The notes beneath the pieces were generated by a model. It saw only the letters and a list, made by a program, of their open reading frames with translations. It searched no databases and had not been told where the DNA came from. From positions 24,875 to 88,874 of the forward strand of contig JAWQEG010000627.1 of the NCBI GenBank assembly GCA_033782935.1: 64,000 nt of DNA, in the 5' to 3' direction. How positions within the stretch are numbered: position 1 is the stretch's first letter; the number at the start of each line of letters is the position of its first letter. Source of the DNA: Petrolisthes cinctipes. Its lineage: Eukaryota; Arthropoda; Malacostraca; Decapoda; Porcellanidae. This document shows positions 25,082 to 34,710 of this stretch, piece after piece. A program made the translations under genes and the position numbers.

Positions 25082-28000
25082 GATGTTCTCCCGGGGCTAT
25101 ATTGTAATGGCTGTTACTTGTTGAATCTTGCCACCCATCTATAGTGGGGATGTTGGCTCAGGCAGTAGAAAACTAACTGAACTATCTCCCAAGCTGTTGG
25201 TAGCAATGGTAATTTTTGAGTTCAGCTAGAGTAATAAGTGGTACACGTTGCGCCGAGCTAATCACATGACCATTCTGTTGTTATGCAGGGAGGTCTTGTG
25301 TAATTTATGGATGTCATGTCCCCAAATTATGGCAAGAGTTAAAGCTAGGAAAGGAGAATAATTGTGGTATCTAGGGGTTAAGCTTCATTGACATTCATCT
25401 TACCTTTGACTGTCTGCTGAAGCTGATTAATTTCTTCATCATTTAGACTAAAGTCTTGGTTCTTGAAGTCAGTCAGCATGGACTCCGTTGTCTTGGCAAT
25501 AGCCAACACACTCCTGATGCTCTCTACCAGCTGTACTGGCTGTATTGCATAATATTTAGTCATTACAAATACAGGTTATGACTATCAATTATTATATAAG
25601 GTGAGAAATTATTACAGCTTGGCCTATGTAGAATAAAAGTCAGTCAGTCATTAAGATTATGTGAGAAGTTCAAGTTCTTATTTCTAGCAAAAATATTTTG
25701 TGTAGAAATATCAGCATATACTATTGCAAAATTCTGAAGCTAATATTTGATATTGATAGGATATTGCTAGTGTATCATCTGTTTGTGCACAACAGGCTTA
25801 AGCTATTATACTGTACACAGCCAATCTAAGAGTACAGTGTACCATGTCTTAATTTTCTCAAAGGTCAGTAAACTCACTTCTATTGAAACATGTAAGAAAA
25901 CTGTGGTATTATAACAAACTGAAAGTATAAAATAATTAAATAAAACTTTAGGCATTACCTGGTGTAAAATATGAATAACTTATAAAAGAATCATACATTA
26001 CCTGAAAGCTTGACAGAACAATGTCATTTTCTGTGGCATTCACTGTTCCCACATTTTCAACAATTTCAGTTAATTCAGATATAAACTTGGCATCATATAT
26101 TCCCCTTTCCTCCCAGATATTGAATATCCGTATAATCTTAGGACGAATCTTCTCATCTCTGAAAGAAAAGTACAGAACACATTCAGAGAAGATAATTATG
26201 TTCAAGCAAGTTCTTCTCTTAAGGGGAGATTCTCTTGGTGGTGAACTGGAGGGCTATTGATTCCACAAAGCCTTGCCAAGAAACAGACACCCCCATTTGT
26301 AAGACTGAGTTGTCTGTTTCCTGGCATAGTCTGGAGGAATCAGTAGCCTTCGAATTTACCAACAAGAGGACCCTCCCCTTGAGCTCATATAGTAAATGAG
26401 CTAGTATGAGTGGGATGTCAACAAATAATAATACTTGTGTTTGCAGTAGGCTATATAAATGATCTAGCTATGGTAGCTCATCTTAAGGCCTCTACACCCA
26501 TGGTGGGACATTGGATGTTGACTTTTCCACTCTTGACTACCATGATAGAAATAACATAATCCAAAGATATTTGCTTATTGTGTTTTTCAGAACACAGAGT
26601 ATGTATGACAGTCCTAGACACAAGCAAGCTACAGATTAGCCTTCCACCAAGCTTAAGGTAAGTACACACTGGGATACAAAGTCTCTGGACTGTCTGTAGT
26701 CTGTCTCAGAAAAATCTAAAATTTGTTTCGCAACAACCGGTAGACACTGTCTCTGGATCACATACACACCAAGATACTTTATCCAGTAAAAGTTACACAA
26801 CAATGTCGCTAGACTGTTGTGAAACTGTCTCAGGAAAATCTAAATGTGTCGCTGGACAGTCCAGATACAAGTCGCTCGGTGTGGAGGGATTTGCCAACAG
26901 ATGACGGAGTATAAATATTTTGTTTCTTTTTAAAGTTCGCATTTACAAATACTATTCTAAACAATTCTAGAGTTTTTTTATACTGTGTACTCTAATCTTG
27001 CATAAATCGATGCACATAGAGCCGTTATTACTTATCTCCACAAAACTGTCTTCTCAGCCTGTGTCCCGAAATAATTTAATTTTTATTTATACAGGGTGTA
27101 TCGCAACGTATAGCATTAACTTACACCAGAGATATAAAATATAATTTTGAGTATATTTTGTTCTATAAAGTATGCTGTGTGTGATCTCAGTAAAGTACAA
27201 TGAATACTGATAAAAACTATTTTAACTTGTGTTGTCAAATGGCGGTGAGCTTCGGAGGGAGTGGAAGCCAAATATCGTTTTCGGACCAAAGAGGCCTTAT
27301 CTATTTCATCTTAATAAGTTTTATCATGATAGCAATATTTATGTGATGTTCTATAACGTACATTGAATCATATATTCAATGCAGAGGAATAATACCAGGC
27401 CCCTATAAATAATATTCGACGAAATATGATTAATATCTTTTGGAGGTTAGGTAAACTCTACCGACATAATGCTACCTGCAAGCCTCAGCATTTCCCTACA
27501 TTTCACGGATTTTCTTCTTATACAGGCCTGGTATTATCCCTCTGTATTGAAAATATGATTCAATGTACTTTATAGAACATCTCATAAATATTGCAATCAT
27601 GATAACACTTATTAAGATGAAATAAATAAGGCCTCTTTGGTCCGAAAACGATATTAGGCTTCCACTCCCTCCGAAGCTCACTGCCATTTGACAACACAAG
27701 TTAATATAGTTTTTATTAGTATTCATTGTACTTTACTAATATCACACACAGCATAGGCTACTTTATAGAACAAATATACTCAAAATTACTCAAAATTATA
27801 TTTTATATCTCTGGTGTAAGTTAATGCTGTACGTCGCGATACACCCTGTATATCTGGCAACTTTCTCCCTAGATTGGATAGGCAGCGCTACTGGTTTAAC
27901 TGGTTGAATATGGAACTATGGGTTGTTTATCAGTGCTTACTGGACAAAGTCGCTGGACTGTCACTCGATTGTCTAGCAACAGTCCAGCGACAAAGTAGAA

Positions 28001-28970
28001 GAAATGTCTAGCGACGGTCTCACGCCAATCCAGATACAAAGTTGCCTTGTCTCCAACACATCGCTGGACTGTCGCCCGCCTGTATTTGGATTGTCTCGTA
28101 ACAGTCGAGATACATACTGTAGTCTCGAGACTGTCTCTCGACTTTGTATCTCGGTGTGTACTAGGCTTTAGACAAGTCCAAAGAAAATGCATAGGCCAAG
28201 TTACAATATCTCACATGTTGGTATTTTCTCATAGTAAATCTGTTGATAGGCCTTGGAAAATTTCTACAAACCCAACTGCAGTTACTCATCTTGGTTGTAC
28301 CATTTTGAATGATTAAGTACCCTAACTAGTCTGCATGATTATGATTAAAATCCTTAGATATCTCCAGAAGGAAAGCTACACCTCATGCAACTAAGAGAAA
28401 ATATGCAGCTCACCTGACTAGGGGAGTAGATTCCTTGATGGCCGTGGCAAAGTGCTGAACAAGGTCCAATACTTTCTTCCGGCGGCAGTTTTGCACAATA
28501 TCATTGCACACGTAGAACAATGTGAGGCGATGATGGACCTTAGCTGTAAAGGACAAGTGGTATAGCCTATTACTCCACTGAGTAAGCAGTTTGGGAAATC
28601 ATCATCTGTTTGCTTATCATATTATGTACCGTACTAAAAGGTATGATGGAGGTCCTGAAATATTAATGCTACAGCTCTGCCAGTAACAGTGCAAAGGTAA
28701 TATATGTTCAATCACTAAATGTGTGTGAATTTGTAGTGTAATGTGCCAGACTGTACAAAATTCTTAGAGATGTATCCTGCAGTAACCAAGTACTGTATAC
28801 TAACACTTGCGAAGAGCACGTGACCAGGCCTGGATGATGGAGTGGTAGTGGTTCTTGTGCTGCAGACACCATCGGGACAGCTGCTGGATGTCGTCTGATG
28901 TTTCTTTCACACTTGTGAGACGCTTCTCCAGGGACCTTGAGTCCATCTTGCTCTCCTTTGTTTTACTCAT
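16226..28970 (-). CDS. RPRD2: RPRD2 orthologue, eight coding exons
   Basis: Join (minus strand): 28970-28805, 28543-28414, 26158-26002, 25539-25404, 24108-23933, 23352-23187, 19065-18518, 18100-16226. All introns are GT-AG and the phases agree, giving 1117 residues plus TAA. Residues 1 to about 135 form a CID, the fold that binds the phosphorylated RNA polymerase II C-terminal tail; the core helix FYVCNDIVQNCRRK (65-78) and IFNIWEERGIY are clearly visible. Residues 150-310 are helical/coiled coil, as in the RPRD family. Residues 311-493 become rich in RS/RD. Residues 494-1117 are low complexity, with a proline run near 630, lysine/serine-rich stretches and a Gly-Arg-rich tail ending in NWW. 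RPRD1 proteins end after the coiled coil (a little over 300 aa), so the long tail favours RPRD2. Family role: nuclear scaffold linking Pol II CTD phosphorylation state to transcription. The ATG at 28970 was chosen because it leads directly into the CID; another in-frame Met lies at residue 9. Untranslated exons were not located. Confidence 0.9.
18122..18487 (+). pseudogene. Reverse-transcriptase remnant of an RTE-like LINE, antisense in RPRD2 intron 7
   Basis: In shifting plus-strand frames the sequence reads NGVRQG, then SPWLFNVYMDGMMIEARQ, then DLEILVASFSEVNECHCLKV, then SKVMIMERELESLYSVQVDD, and finally YLGVILDKKGKH. These are successive RT blocks (GVRQG, SPWLFN, the region after FADD, YLG) in the correct order. 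The FADD block itself appears lost. At least two frameshifts make it dead. It fills most of the 417-bp intron. Confidence 0.75.
18518..19065 (-). CDS. RPRD2: RPRD2 coding exon 7 (RS/RD-rich region)
   Basis: Encodes about 183 residues. It begins GFGSFMNSSKLADFAKEALT and then runs into many Arg-Ser, Arg-Asp and Arg-Glu pairs (for example GSRSSRDSRDSRESG). Such segments are usually disordered and are typical of nuclear RNA-processing proteins. Acceptor tttcag, donor AAG|gtaggc. Confidence 0.84.
19297..19310. repeat. Target-site duplication, LINE 3' side
   Basis: GCCAATCCCTAACT, identical to 22920-22933 on the other side of the LINE. Confidence 0.88.
19325..22449 (-). pseudogene. RTE LINE polyprotein ORF (endonuclease + reverse transcriptase), two lesions
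   Basis: Starts at ATG 22449. Endonuclease motifs: VNVNG (residues 7-11), TETHL (around 36), GDMNG (about 158), LIDYV (about 228) and SDH (about 253). The RT region includes KAPGVDGI, LYKGKGSKDECGSYRGISLL, EEQGGFRKGRGCVDQI, AFMDLEKAYDRV and the catalytic FADD near residue 750. A C-terminal tail follows (YASETWTWSR, RWFGHVERM, RGRPPVRWKNRVEE). An in-frame TGA at 22183-22185 interrupts the endonuclease domain, and a small indel near 19900 shifts the last 180 codons. The rest is open, so this copy is probably inactive but young. Confidence 0.85.
22886..22919 (-). other. U4 snRNA-like 5' end of the LINE
   Basis: The first 34 nt of the element (TTTGCGCAGTGGCAATATC, then GTAACCAATGAGGTT) match nt 4-37 of U4 snRNA as I recall it, with two G-to-A differences. 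The match then stops, so this is not a U4 gene. Basis: recalled U4 sequence, not a search. Confidence 0.6.
22920..22933. repeat. Target-site duplication, LINE 5' side
   Basis: GCCAATCCCTAACT, identical to 19297-19310. The last base or two next to the element could belong to either. Confidence 0.88.
23187..23352 (-). CDS. RPRD2: RPRD2 coding exon 6 (end of coiled coil, acidic linker)
   Basis: Starts AYKNFGNRVKTLKSKLEEKM, which completes the helix, then turns into a Pro/Ser/Asp/Glu linker. Acceptor gaacag, donor CAG|gtaagt. The following intron of about 4.1 kb holds the LINE. Confidence 0.86.
23933..24108 (-). CDS. RPRD2: RPRD2 coding exon 5 (coiled coil)
   Basis: Encodes a continuous amphipathic helix (RMEEFEEAVIALECYMASVQ, then QLVTLLEQAEIFYETQRGEA), as expected for the RPRD dimerising coiled coil. 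Acceptor taatag, donor AAT|gtaagt. Confidence 0.87.
24607..24614. repeat. hAT target-site duplication, left
   Basis: CTCTAACT, repeated exactly at 25022-25029. Confidence 0.85.
24615..25021. mobile_element. hAT-type MITE in RPRD2 intron 4
   Basis: A 407-bp element with terminal inverted repeats CAGGGTTCTTCAAACT / AGTTTGAAGAACCCTG and a perfect 8-bp duplication, both diagnostic of hAT elements. Subterminal GGGTCG/GGGTCACGA words recur in both arms. It has no transposase ORF, so it is non-autonomous. Confidence 0.88.
25022..25029. repeat. hAT target-site duplication, right
   Basis: CTCTAACT, matching 24607-24614. Confidence 0.85.
25042..25083. repeat. (TTG)n microsatellite
   Basis: About 13 triplets just outside the hAT element. 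Confidence 0.92.
25404..25539 (-). CDS. RPRD2: RPRD2 coding exon 4 (helical linker)
   Basis: Encodes PVQLVESIRSVLAIAKTTES and a polar helix with DFSLNDEEINQL, the start of the RPRD coiled-coil region. Acceptor atacag, donor AAG|gtaaga. Confidence 0.85.
26002..26158 (-). CDS. RPRD2: RPRD2 coding exon 3 (CID end)
   Basis: Encodes DEKIRPKIIRIFNIWEERG and the following helix, the last CID helices. Acceptor tttcag, donor CAG|gtaatg; ends in phase 0. Confidence 0.88.
26219..26382. mobile_element. Foldback element, subtype A, RPRD2 intron 2
   Basis: Inverted arms: TTAAGGGGAGATTCTCTTGG at the left; AGAGGACCCTCCCCTTGA at the right. The internal pair is GCTATTGATTCC and GGAGGAATCAGTAGCC, with CTGTTTCCTGGCATAG in the arm. 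This is the only copy in the left 39 kb. Confidence 0.7.
26656..28167. mobile_element. Harbinger-like non-autonomous element, RPRD2 intron 2
   Basis: Left end AGGTAAGTACACACTGGGAT and inverted right end AGCCTAGTACACACCGAGAT pair over 40 bp or more. TTA at 26653-26655 and 28168-28170 flank it. TTA duplication plus GTACACAC-type ends fit PIF/Harbinger. The arms contain repeated GTCGCTGGACTGT words. A separate foldback element has split it at 27091-27848. No transposase ORF. Confidence 0.7.
27089..27850. mobile_element. Long foldback element with TA duplication, nested
   Basis: Arms of about 310 bp, 27091-27405 and 27535-27848, are near-perfect inverted copies around a spacer of roughly 130 bp. 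The ends read TACAGGGTGTATCGC / GCGATACACCCTGTA, with the outer TA as likely duplication, fitting Tc1/mariner-type transposition. It would form a very stable hairpin in RPRD2 pre-mRNA. Confidence 0.75.
28414..28543 (-). CDS. RPRD2: RPRD2 coding exon 2 (CID core)
   Basis: Carries the most conserved CID helix, FYVCNDIVQNCRRK, with the Asp and the Gln-Asn pair of the family signature. Acceptor tttacag, donor CAG|gtgagc. Confidence 0.88.
28805..28970 (-). CDS. RPRD2: RPRD2 coding exon 1 (CID, first half)
   Basis: Encodes residues 1-55 and one base of residue 56. It contains the motif LSRWCLQHKNHYHSIIQAW typical of the early CID helices in RPRD2. The donor is T|gttagt; using the GT two bases earlier would create an immediate stop in exon 2, which decides the boundary. 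Confidence 0.85.
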
Positions 28971-29003
28971 TGTGAATGGTGTTACAGAAAGAGCTCTTCT
29001 CAA

Positions 29004-31855
29004 CTAGTTGTAATCACCAAACTATGGATTCATCTTGAAGTTACACAAAACACTCCCATCTCATATATTATATCAATTCCTATGTAATCACTTTCACCAT
29101 CACTGATCATCTTCATCAAAACGTTATGTAAAAACTTTTCATATAGGCCTAGAATCAAAGGGAATTTAACAGCAAACTGACTGGGTAACTTGCATATCAC
29201 AGACTAGACAGACACATTAATGAAAAATCTATCATTACAATACCAGGCTAAAATCTAAACATCTTTATCAAAATATTTTTTTTTTAAAGAAGTATTTTTT
29301 CTGTTTCTTCCATCACTGCATGCTCTTGAAATCTGTGGGAAAAAAAAGATAAAGAATCAGCAATAACCCAAAATATTTTTCTATTACTTTCCTTTTCTTG
29401 AAATGAGAAAATACTGTAGTGACCAAGCACACTTTTATAACACACAGGGTGCTTCAGGTTTAGTAGAACTGTCAAATACACAAAATAAACTACATATCAA
29501 AGTTACACATACAAAGTCATTTTATTATAGGCCATGTAGGTTTAATTGGAAGTGACTACATAGTTTCTTCTGAACCCCAGAAAACAGAATTCTCCATCTC
29601 AAACTGGGTCTTCTGTGTGAGACTGTAATCTGAAAAAAATAAAGCAATAAGAACCTAAATGTGTCAACAATAAGAAATTAGTTTATTCCAGAAGTGAGAA
29701 CTTAAAATATCCATTGTAAATTGTTTTTAGGTCAATAAAAGAAATAATTTTTAATAATGCACAGTATCTAAGTATCGGTAACTTATAGATATTCGTCCAG
29801 GGTAACTACTTCTTCTGCCTTCTTATAAATCTGGCACTGTTTCTGTATGGTACGAACAGTACCATAATGGAACCAGTGAGTAGCATGCTAATCCTCAACC
29901 AACCTCTAAGATTAAGGCCTAAAACCTTACTGTGAATAGCAAAGCCATTGACAGTAACATTTGGCATTCTGGTACCGTACTGGTATATGAGCGAAAAAAC
30001 ATCAACAGAAGTTATAATTTAGTGCATCAACCTTATGAAATTTACTACAGAACTTAGCATATGAATATAAAAGTATATTTTCCAGCCATCAGGTTAATTA
30101 TCATGCCTCCTTTGGTCACTGCAGATTCACCTGGAGGTGCTGGTCTAGGGATTGCTTTCCGAGTGAGGTAATTTGCTAGACACAATAATTTGCTCGACAC
30201 AATATGAAAGCCCTACAGACGACCTTGTCTGATCCCTGGACTTCCCTACTCAGCCTTAGCGGAGGAATGCTATCTCCGCATTGCAAATGCAATAACGAAT
30301 ATCTATTTTAAACGAAGGTGACTCAATTGTTTTCTTATTGGTTTTTGCTCTAGGTTTAGGTTGAAAGTAAAAAGGACAGATTACACCACATATTACTGGT
30401 TTGGCACCTATGATGCATTTTGGACATAGGAGATAAAGGATTCAGTGAAGAACAGTGTAGTGGAATGTAGTGGAGGAGGTGAAAGAGAAATGACAAGAGA
30501 GATGCAAGTCATACAAGAAGCAAGTCATAGGTTTGTGAAGGAGAACTGATAAGTAAATGAAGAATGTGATAAGAATATAAAGTAATGTACAGAAACACTA
30601 CTGGAAATAAAAAACTGTTCTGAATAGGCATGAAAGTTAGAAAGAGAATGGAGTCCTTGAAATTTGAAGCATAGTGGTGATAAAGTTCTAAAAAGCATTA
30701 GAGGAGGCAGTACTGGACAGACATAGGTTATATATGTGCTGGGAGAAAACTGTAAGCATAAAATGCCTAAGGATGACATGTAGTCATGGAGTGGATGTTG
30801 TATACGGTACAGCATAGGCCTATGTACCATACAGTATCTTGAACATAAAAAGCTATTTGAGGTTTTGAAGATACTGGTACCCAAAATAATACCGCAGCAC
30901 AAGAGTATGGGGGATGTCGTGAAATGAGGAATAGCTACTGCACAGTAGCTAGTACAGTACCGTACTAGTATTGTAAAAGAAAAGTAGAAAACATGACTTT
31001 TGTTGTGTCCAGCCACAGGAAAGTTATCAATGTTTGATTTCCTTCGTTCTTGCTATCTCACATTTCTATCACCTTCTCTCTTGTCCTACAGGGTCTTCCA
31101 GGCCTAGGAAGGTCTTTTTTCATTTTCAAATCAACACTAGGTAGCCAGCCTTTCTATAGATAGATTATATGCAAGTAGCCTATAGATTATATGCAAGTAG
31201 GCCTATGCATATAGATATGCAAGCAAAGGTTCAATTTTCGAAGAAATTTCCTATAAACGTATTTCATACATACCGTACAATACTACTTGTAAATAGCCTA
31301 TAATATACTGTAGTAGTATGGGTACCCTTATAATTTCTCTACTTGGTACAGAGATACATAAACAGCTAAGGTACCACTCATATCCTTAAATCATCTCATT
31401 GGGCCAGTCTTTTCCCTGGAGATATCTGGTTGTATTGGTAGTTACTTCTAGAGAGGGGTGGACAGGTGGGCTAGGCCAAAACAAGTGTAGAAACTGTGGT
31501 GTTGAGCTAGATGAGACAGAATGCAGTGACATGAGAAGTCATTGCGTGGTACAGTACAGTTTAAGGTTTATTCTTGTGTGATTCATTTAATGGGGCATTC
31601 TATTGTACTTATGTTCTCCATACAACTCCATTGACATTTCCTTCTTTTACATACGGTAGGTGTAAATAATAAAAACTGATTCAACACCCTTCGCAGCATC
31701 ACTGTTGTCTGCCCAAACAACAATATTTTACTCAAATACACTGCCACCAAAAACCACTCTAGGCCTACTCCATCCAGCTTCTGTCTTAAACCTTAGCTCC
31801 CTATTCTAACTTACGTTACTACTATATAGCAGTCCATAAAATTGAGTACACCCAT
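29004..31855. other. Region upstream of RPRD2 start codon, non-coding
   Basis: No coding exon recognised. It should contain the RPRD2 5' UTR intron or exons, which I cannot place. Confidence 0.4.
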
Positions 31856-31978
31856 GGGCCATATTCAAGAACGTTTGTGGTGCATAAGATGGCGTGGTAC
31901 TGATACGATGGCTCTGTTGTTTGTCTATGGAGCCATCGTATCGGTACCACACCATCAACACACGATGAATATGACCCC
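31856..31978. mobile_element. Short MITE, GGGCCATATTC family
   Basis: GGGCCATATTCAAG at the left is inverted at the right as GATGAATATGACCCC; the inner arms GATGGCGTGGTACTGATACG / CGTATCGGTACCACACCATC pair closely. Same family as 994-1107. Confidence 0.62.
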
Positions 31979-32025
31979 ATGTCTCAACCCTACACTAACA
32001 TCAAAGCACTCACTTGGACTACCAA
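31976..32025 (-). mobile_element. Tiny LINE RT fragment
   Basis: CATGTCTCAACCCTACACTA and the following 25 bases resemble the RT segment of the intron-6 LINE at about 20345-20390 (the GLRQG block on the minus strand). Too short for certainty. Confidence 0.35.
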
Positions 32026-32075
32026 CACCAACCAATCACACATCATGCCTGCTTATTTACTGTAGCCTACTGGGT

Positions 32076-32099
32076 ATTATATATATATATATATATATA
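32076..32099. repeat. (AT)n microsatellite
   Basis: Pure AT/TA dinucleotide run. Confidence 0.9.
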
Positions 32100-32160
32100 C
32101 AGTATGTATAAAATAACTTTGTCCCCTGTAACAGATGCCAACCCATACCACAGATCATAA

Positions 32161-32273
32161 GGTTGTATTCAAGGACATCTGTGGTTTTGACGATGGCTCC
32201 ATACACAAACAACTGAACCATCATACCAGTACCAATCCATCATATACACCACAGATGTTCTTGAATATGGCCC
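32161..32273. mobile_element. Short MITE, GGGCCATATTC family
   Basis: GGTTGTATTCAAGGACATCT is inverted at the right as AGATGTTCTTGAATATGGCC. Third family copy, about 180 bp from the second. Confidence 0.62.
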
Positions 32274-32479
32274 ATATCATCACTCAGTGCACACCTGGTT
32301 CATGATTGCATTATACAGTTTGCTTCATAAGTTCATACATACTCTTTTGTAAACAATGCATCATCATTTCTACTGCAATATCTAAATAAAACAATCACTT
32401 CACTCAAGACCAGACTTGTACCAAATTATCCTATGATTAAAAAATTTATTAATCCTTTTGGTATTACTACAGAAGTACT

Positions 32480-32690
32480 GGGTTTTTTGCTAGGAAATTT
32501 GCCCCAGTCACTTTATGATAGTTTACACCGGTTTATCCCGGTAGTTTGCCCAGGTTAGGTCCCGGTGGTCTGCTGTGGTCTAGGTTAGGATAGGTCAGAC
32601 TAATTTCCAAATTATGTTTGTAAAACGGGGCATCTCCGAGAGAAATACCATAGATGAAAAGTGTGTTAGAATGGTCCAAAATAGTGGGTA
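32480..32690. repeat. Dispersed repeat, copy 1
   Basis: Contains CCCGGTAGTTTGCCCAGGTT followed by AGGTCCCGGTGGTCTGCTGT. A diverged copy with the same block order is at 36555-36780. Confidence 0.6.
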
Positions 32691-32699
32691 ATGATACTA

Positions 32700-34274
32700 A
32701 AATATACAATATAGTGAACCCAGTTCTTCTGTAAATTTACCCAATCACTTCACGCAAGACCAGACTTGTACAAAATTATCCTATGATTAAGAAATTAAAT
32801 AATACTTTTAACTGTTAACGTTATATGAATTGGCTGTAGCCTATCAAACTAAAAGTACCATAATTCCCTTTTAACAGGTAACTTACCGTACTCGGGTAGT
32901 CAAAAGCTTTGATATTTACTTGCCACGAAGCTGTTCATGTACCCATTACAGTACAGTACAAAATAAGTGTGTTATAGGTAATATATGATGAATAGGTAAA
33001 CAAACTCACTGCCACATACGGTTCTCTATTATGAGTCAATTATTCGATATACTATTCCTTCACACTTTCCTCACTTTATTACACACACATACTTTCCTTT
33101 ACACTGACAACACTCTTAATATCACTCACATATGCACAGACATTTATAAACCATTTCAGGAAGAACGGGGCAGCCAAAGCCAAAAGTTACAGATCAAAAA
33201 TTTATCACCCTCACCTCTGTATAACAACACAATTTCCACTCCTTCAGATTCAGATAAGCACTCATAAATCCACACCCGGATGCATTATTTACTCAGGAAT
33301 TCAATGCAGGTTCTAAATTCGCATGGCACATTCACTTGCAAGCAATATAACGAATAATTCACAGGCACCGTACGCTTTGCTGGCCACCGAACACAAGGCA
33401 AAAACAAACATGGAGGAAAAGCATCACTCCCTCACCACCCTCACTATTTCATTATCCCGGCTTAATTGGTGCTCATTTTGACTCACAGATATGAATAATA
33501 TTACCATTGTATAAAATGTAGGAACTAGATTAGGGTATAAATAATGTTTAAGAAATCTGCAGACGGTAAATAACAGTGTAGAAGAAAACGTGTGATAAAA
33601 TGTTCAGGGTTGACTTTGCTGGAGTACCTAGACATGTTATTTCTTCTTAACCTGACATATAAGTATCTCAGTGACTCCTTCATTCAACGCCAAGACAGAT
33701 TAGAAAATATTTCAATGGTTTCGTAGCATAAATCCTAGAGGATCAATAGTAATTTGACATTCTCTGCCTGCACAACCGGGAAGTTTAGGCTGACAGTAAA
33801 CCAGAGTGGAAGGGAGATTTGCAAGTTTTTCAGGGTGAATGTGTGATTCAGTGTCGGCTAATATGGTTAGATGAAAAGATATTTAGTATGTCATGCATTT
33901 GTCAATCTAATCAAAACAATAATCTGTTATTTGTTTTGGTTACTAAAGAAATCAAGCTTTACTATTTTCACGGGAAGTACTTTTTAGTGTTATAAAAATA
34001 ATAAGGGGGTTACGTACAAACAAACAATGAGACTGAAAGTTCCATACAAATAAGAACATCATTGCAAAAATCATCTAAAATAACAGAATTTTATCAGGCA
34101 GAGAGAGAGTAGATTAAAATTTGCCATTATTGGAACCAGACATCAACAAAACATTATAGCCCAGTGAGTGAGTGAATTGTTCGCAGTGTTATCATTAAAT
34201 AACGAAAAAATCTAGCTACCCCTTTCCTCAGCAGTGTTCTGAGACTGTTTGGGTGGTTAGATAAAGGAACCAAG
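32700..34274. other. Putative divergent intergenic/promoter interval
   Basis: Lies between RPRD2 (minus) and the start-codon exon at 34275 (plus). No coding sequence is seen. Promoter function is inferred only from position. Confidence 0.25.
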
Positions 34275-34327
34275 ATGCCCCAGAGCAAAAGGAAGCAGAA
34301 GGAAAAACACACCAAGGAAAAGAAAAG
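34275..34327 (+). CDS. Possible first coding exon of an unidentified gene
   Basis: An ATG in good context (accaagATGCC) opens MPQSKRKQKEKHTKEKK, then AG and a consensus donor AAAAG|gtaaag, ending in phase 2. The Lys/Arg-rich start resembles nucleolar or RNA-processing proteins, but I do not recognise the gene. No continuing exon was found in the remaining 30 kb, so either the gene has long introns or this is a chance ORF. Confidence 0.35.
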
Positions 34328-34615
34328 GTAAAGTAACCACCAGATAGGATGCATAGGATTATCGCTCCAGTCTGTCTACCTTTACAAAATATATTGAATA
34401 ATATATCGTGAATTTGTGTCGACTAGTTCAGCATATTTCCCCATAACATTACCAGGAAAATCCCCAATGATCTTGCAAATAACTGTCCTCTACCAAGATG
34501 TGTGTAATATGCAATAACATTAACCAGAGTGATTTTCTTCCGTGATTGTTTTTGTTTTTGTTTTTTAAGGTCATACTGTACCTTATTAGTCTCGCTTGTT
34601 TATCCATGTGTACTG

Positions 34616-34710
34616 TACAGTCGGCAAAAAAAGTATTGAAACCCCTCTTATAGATAACTATAGTTAGATGCAATATAAGGGTGGTTCCAATACCTTTTTT
34701 GTCGACTGTA
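34616..34710. mobile_element. 95-bp mariner-like MITE
   Basis: TACAGTCGGCAAAAAAAGTA at the left is inverted at the right, TACCTTTTTTGTCGACTGTA. The outer TA is the likely duplication. Confidence 0.68.
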
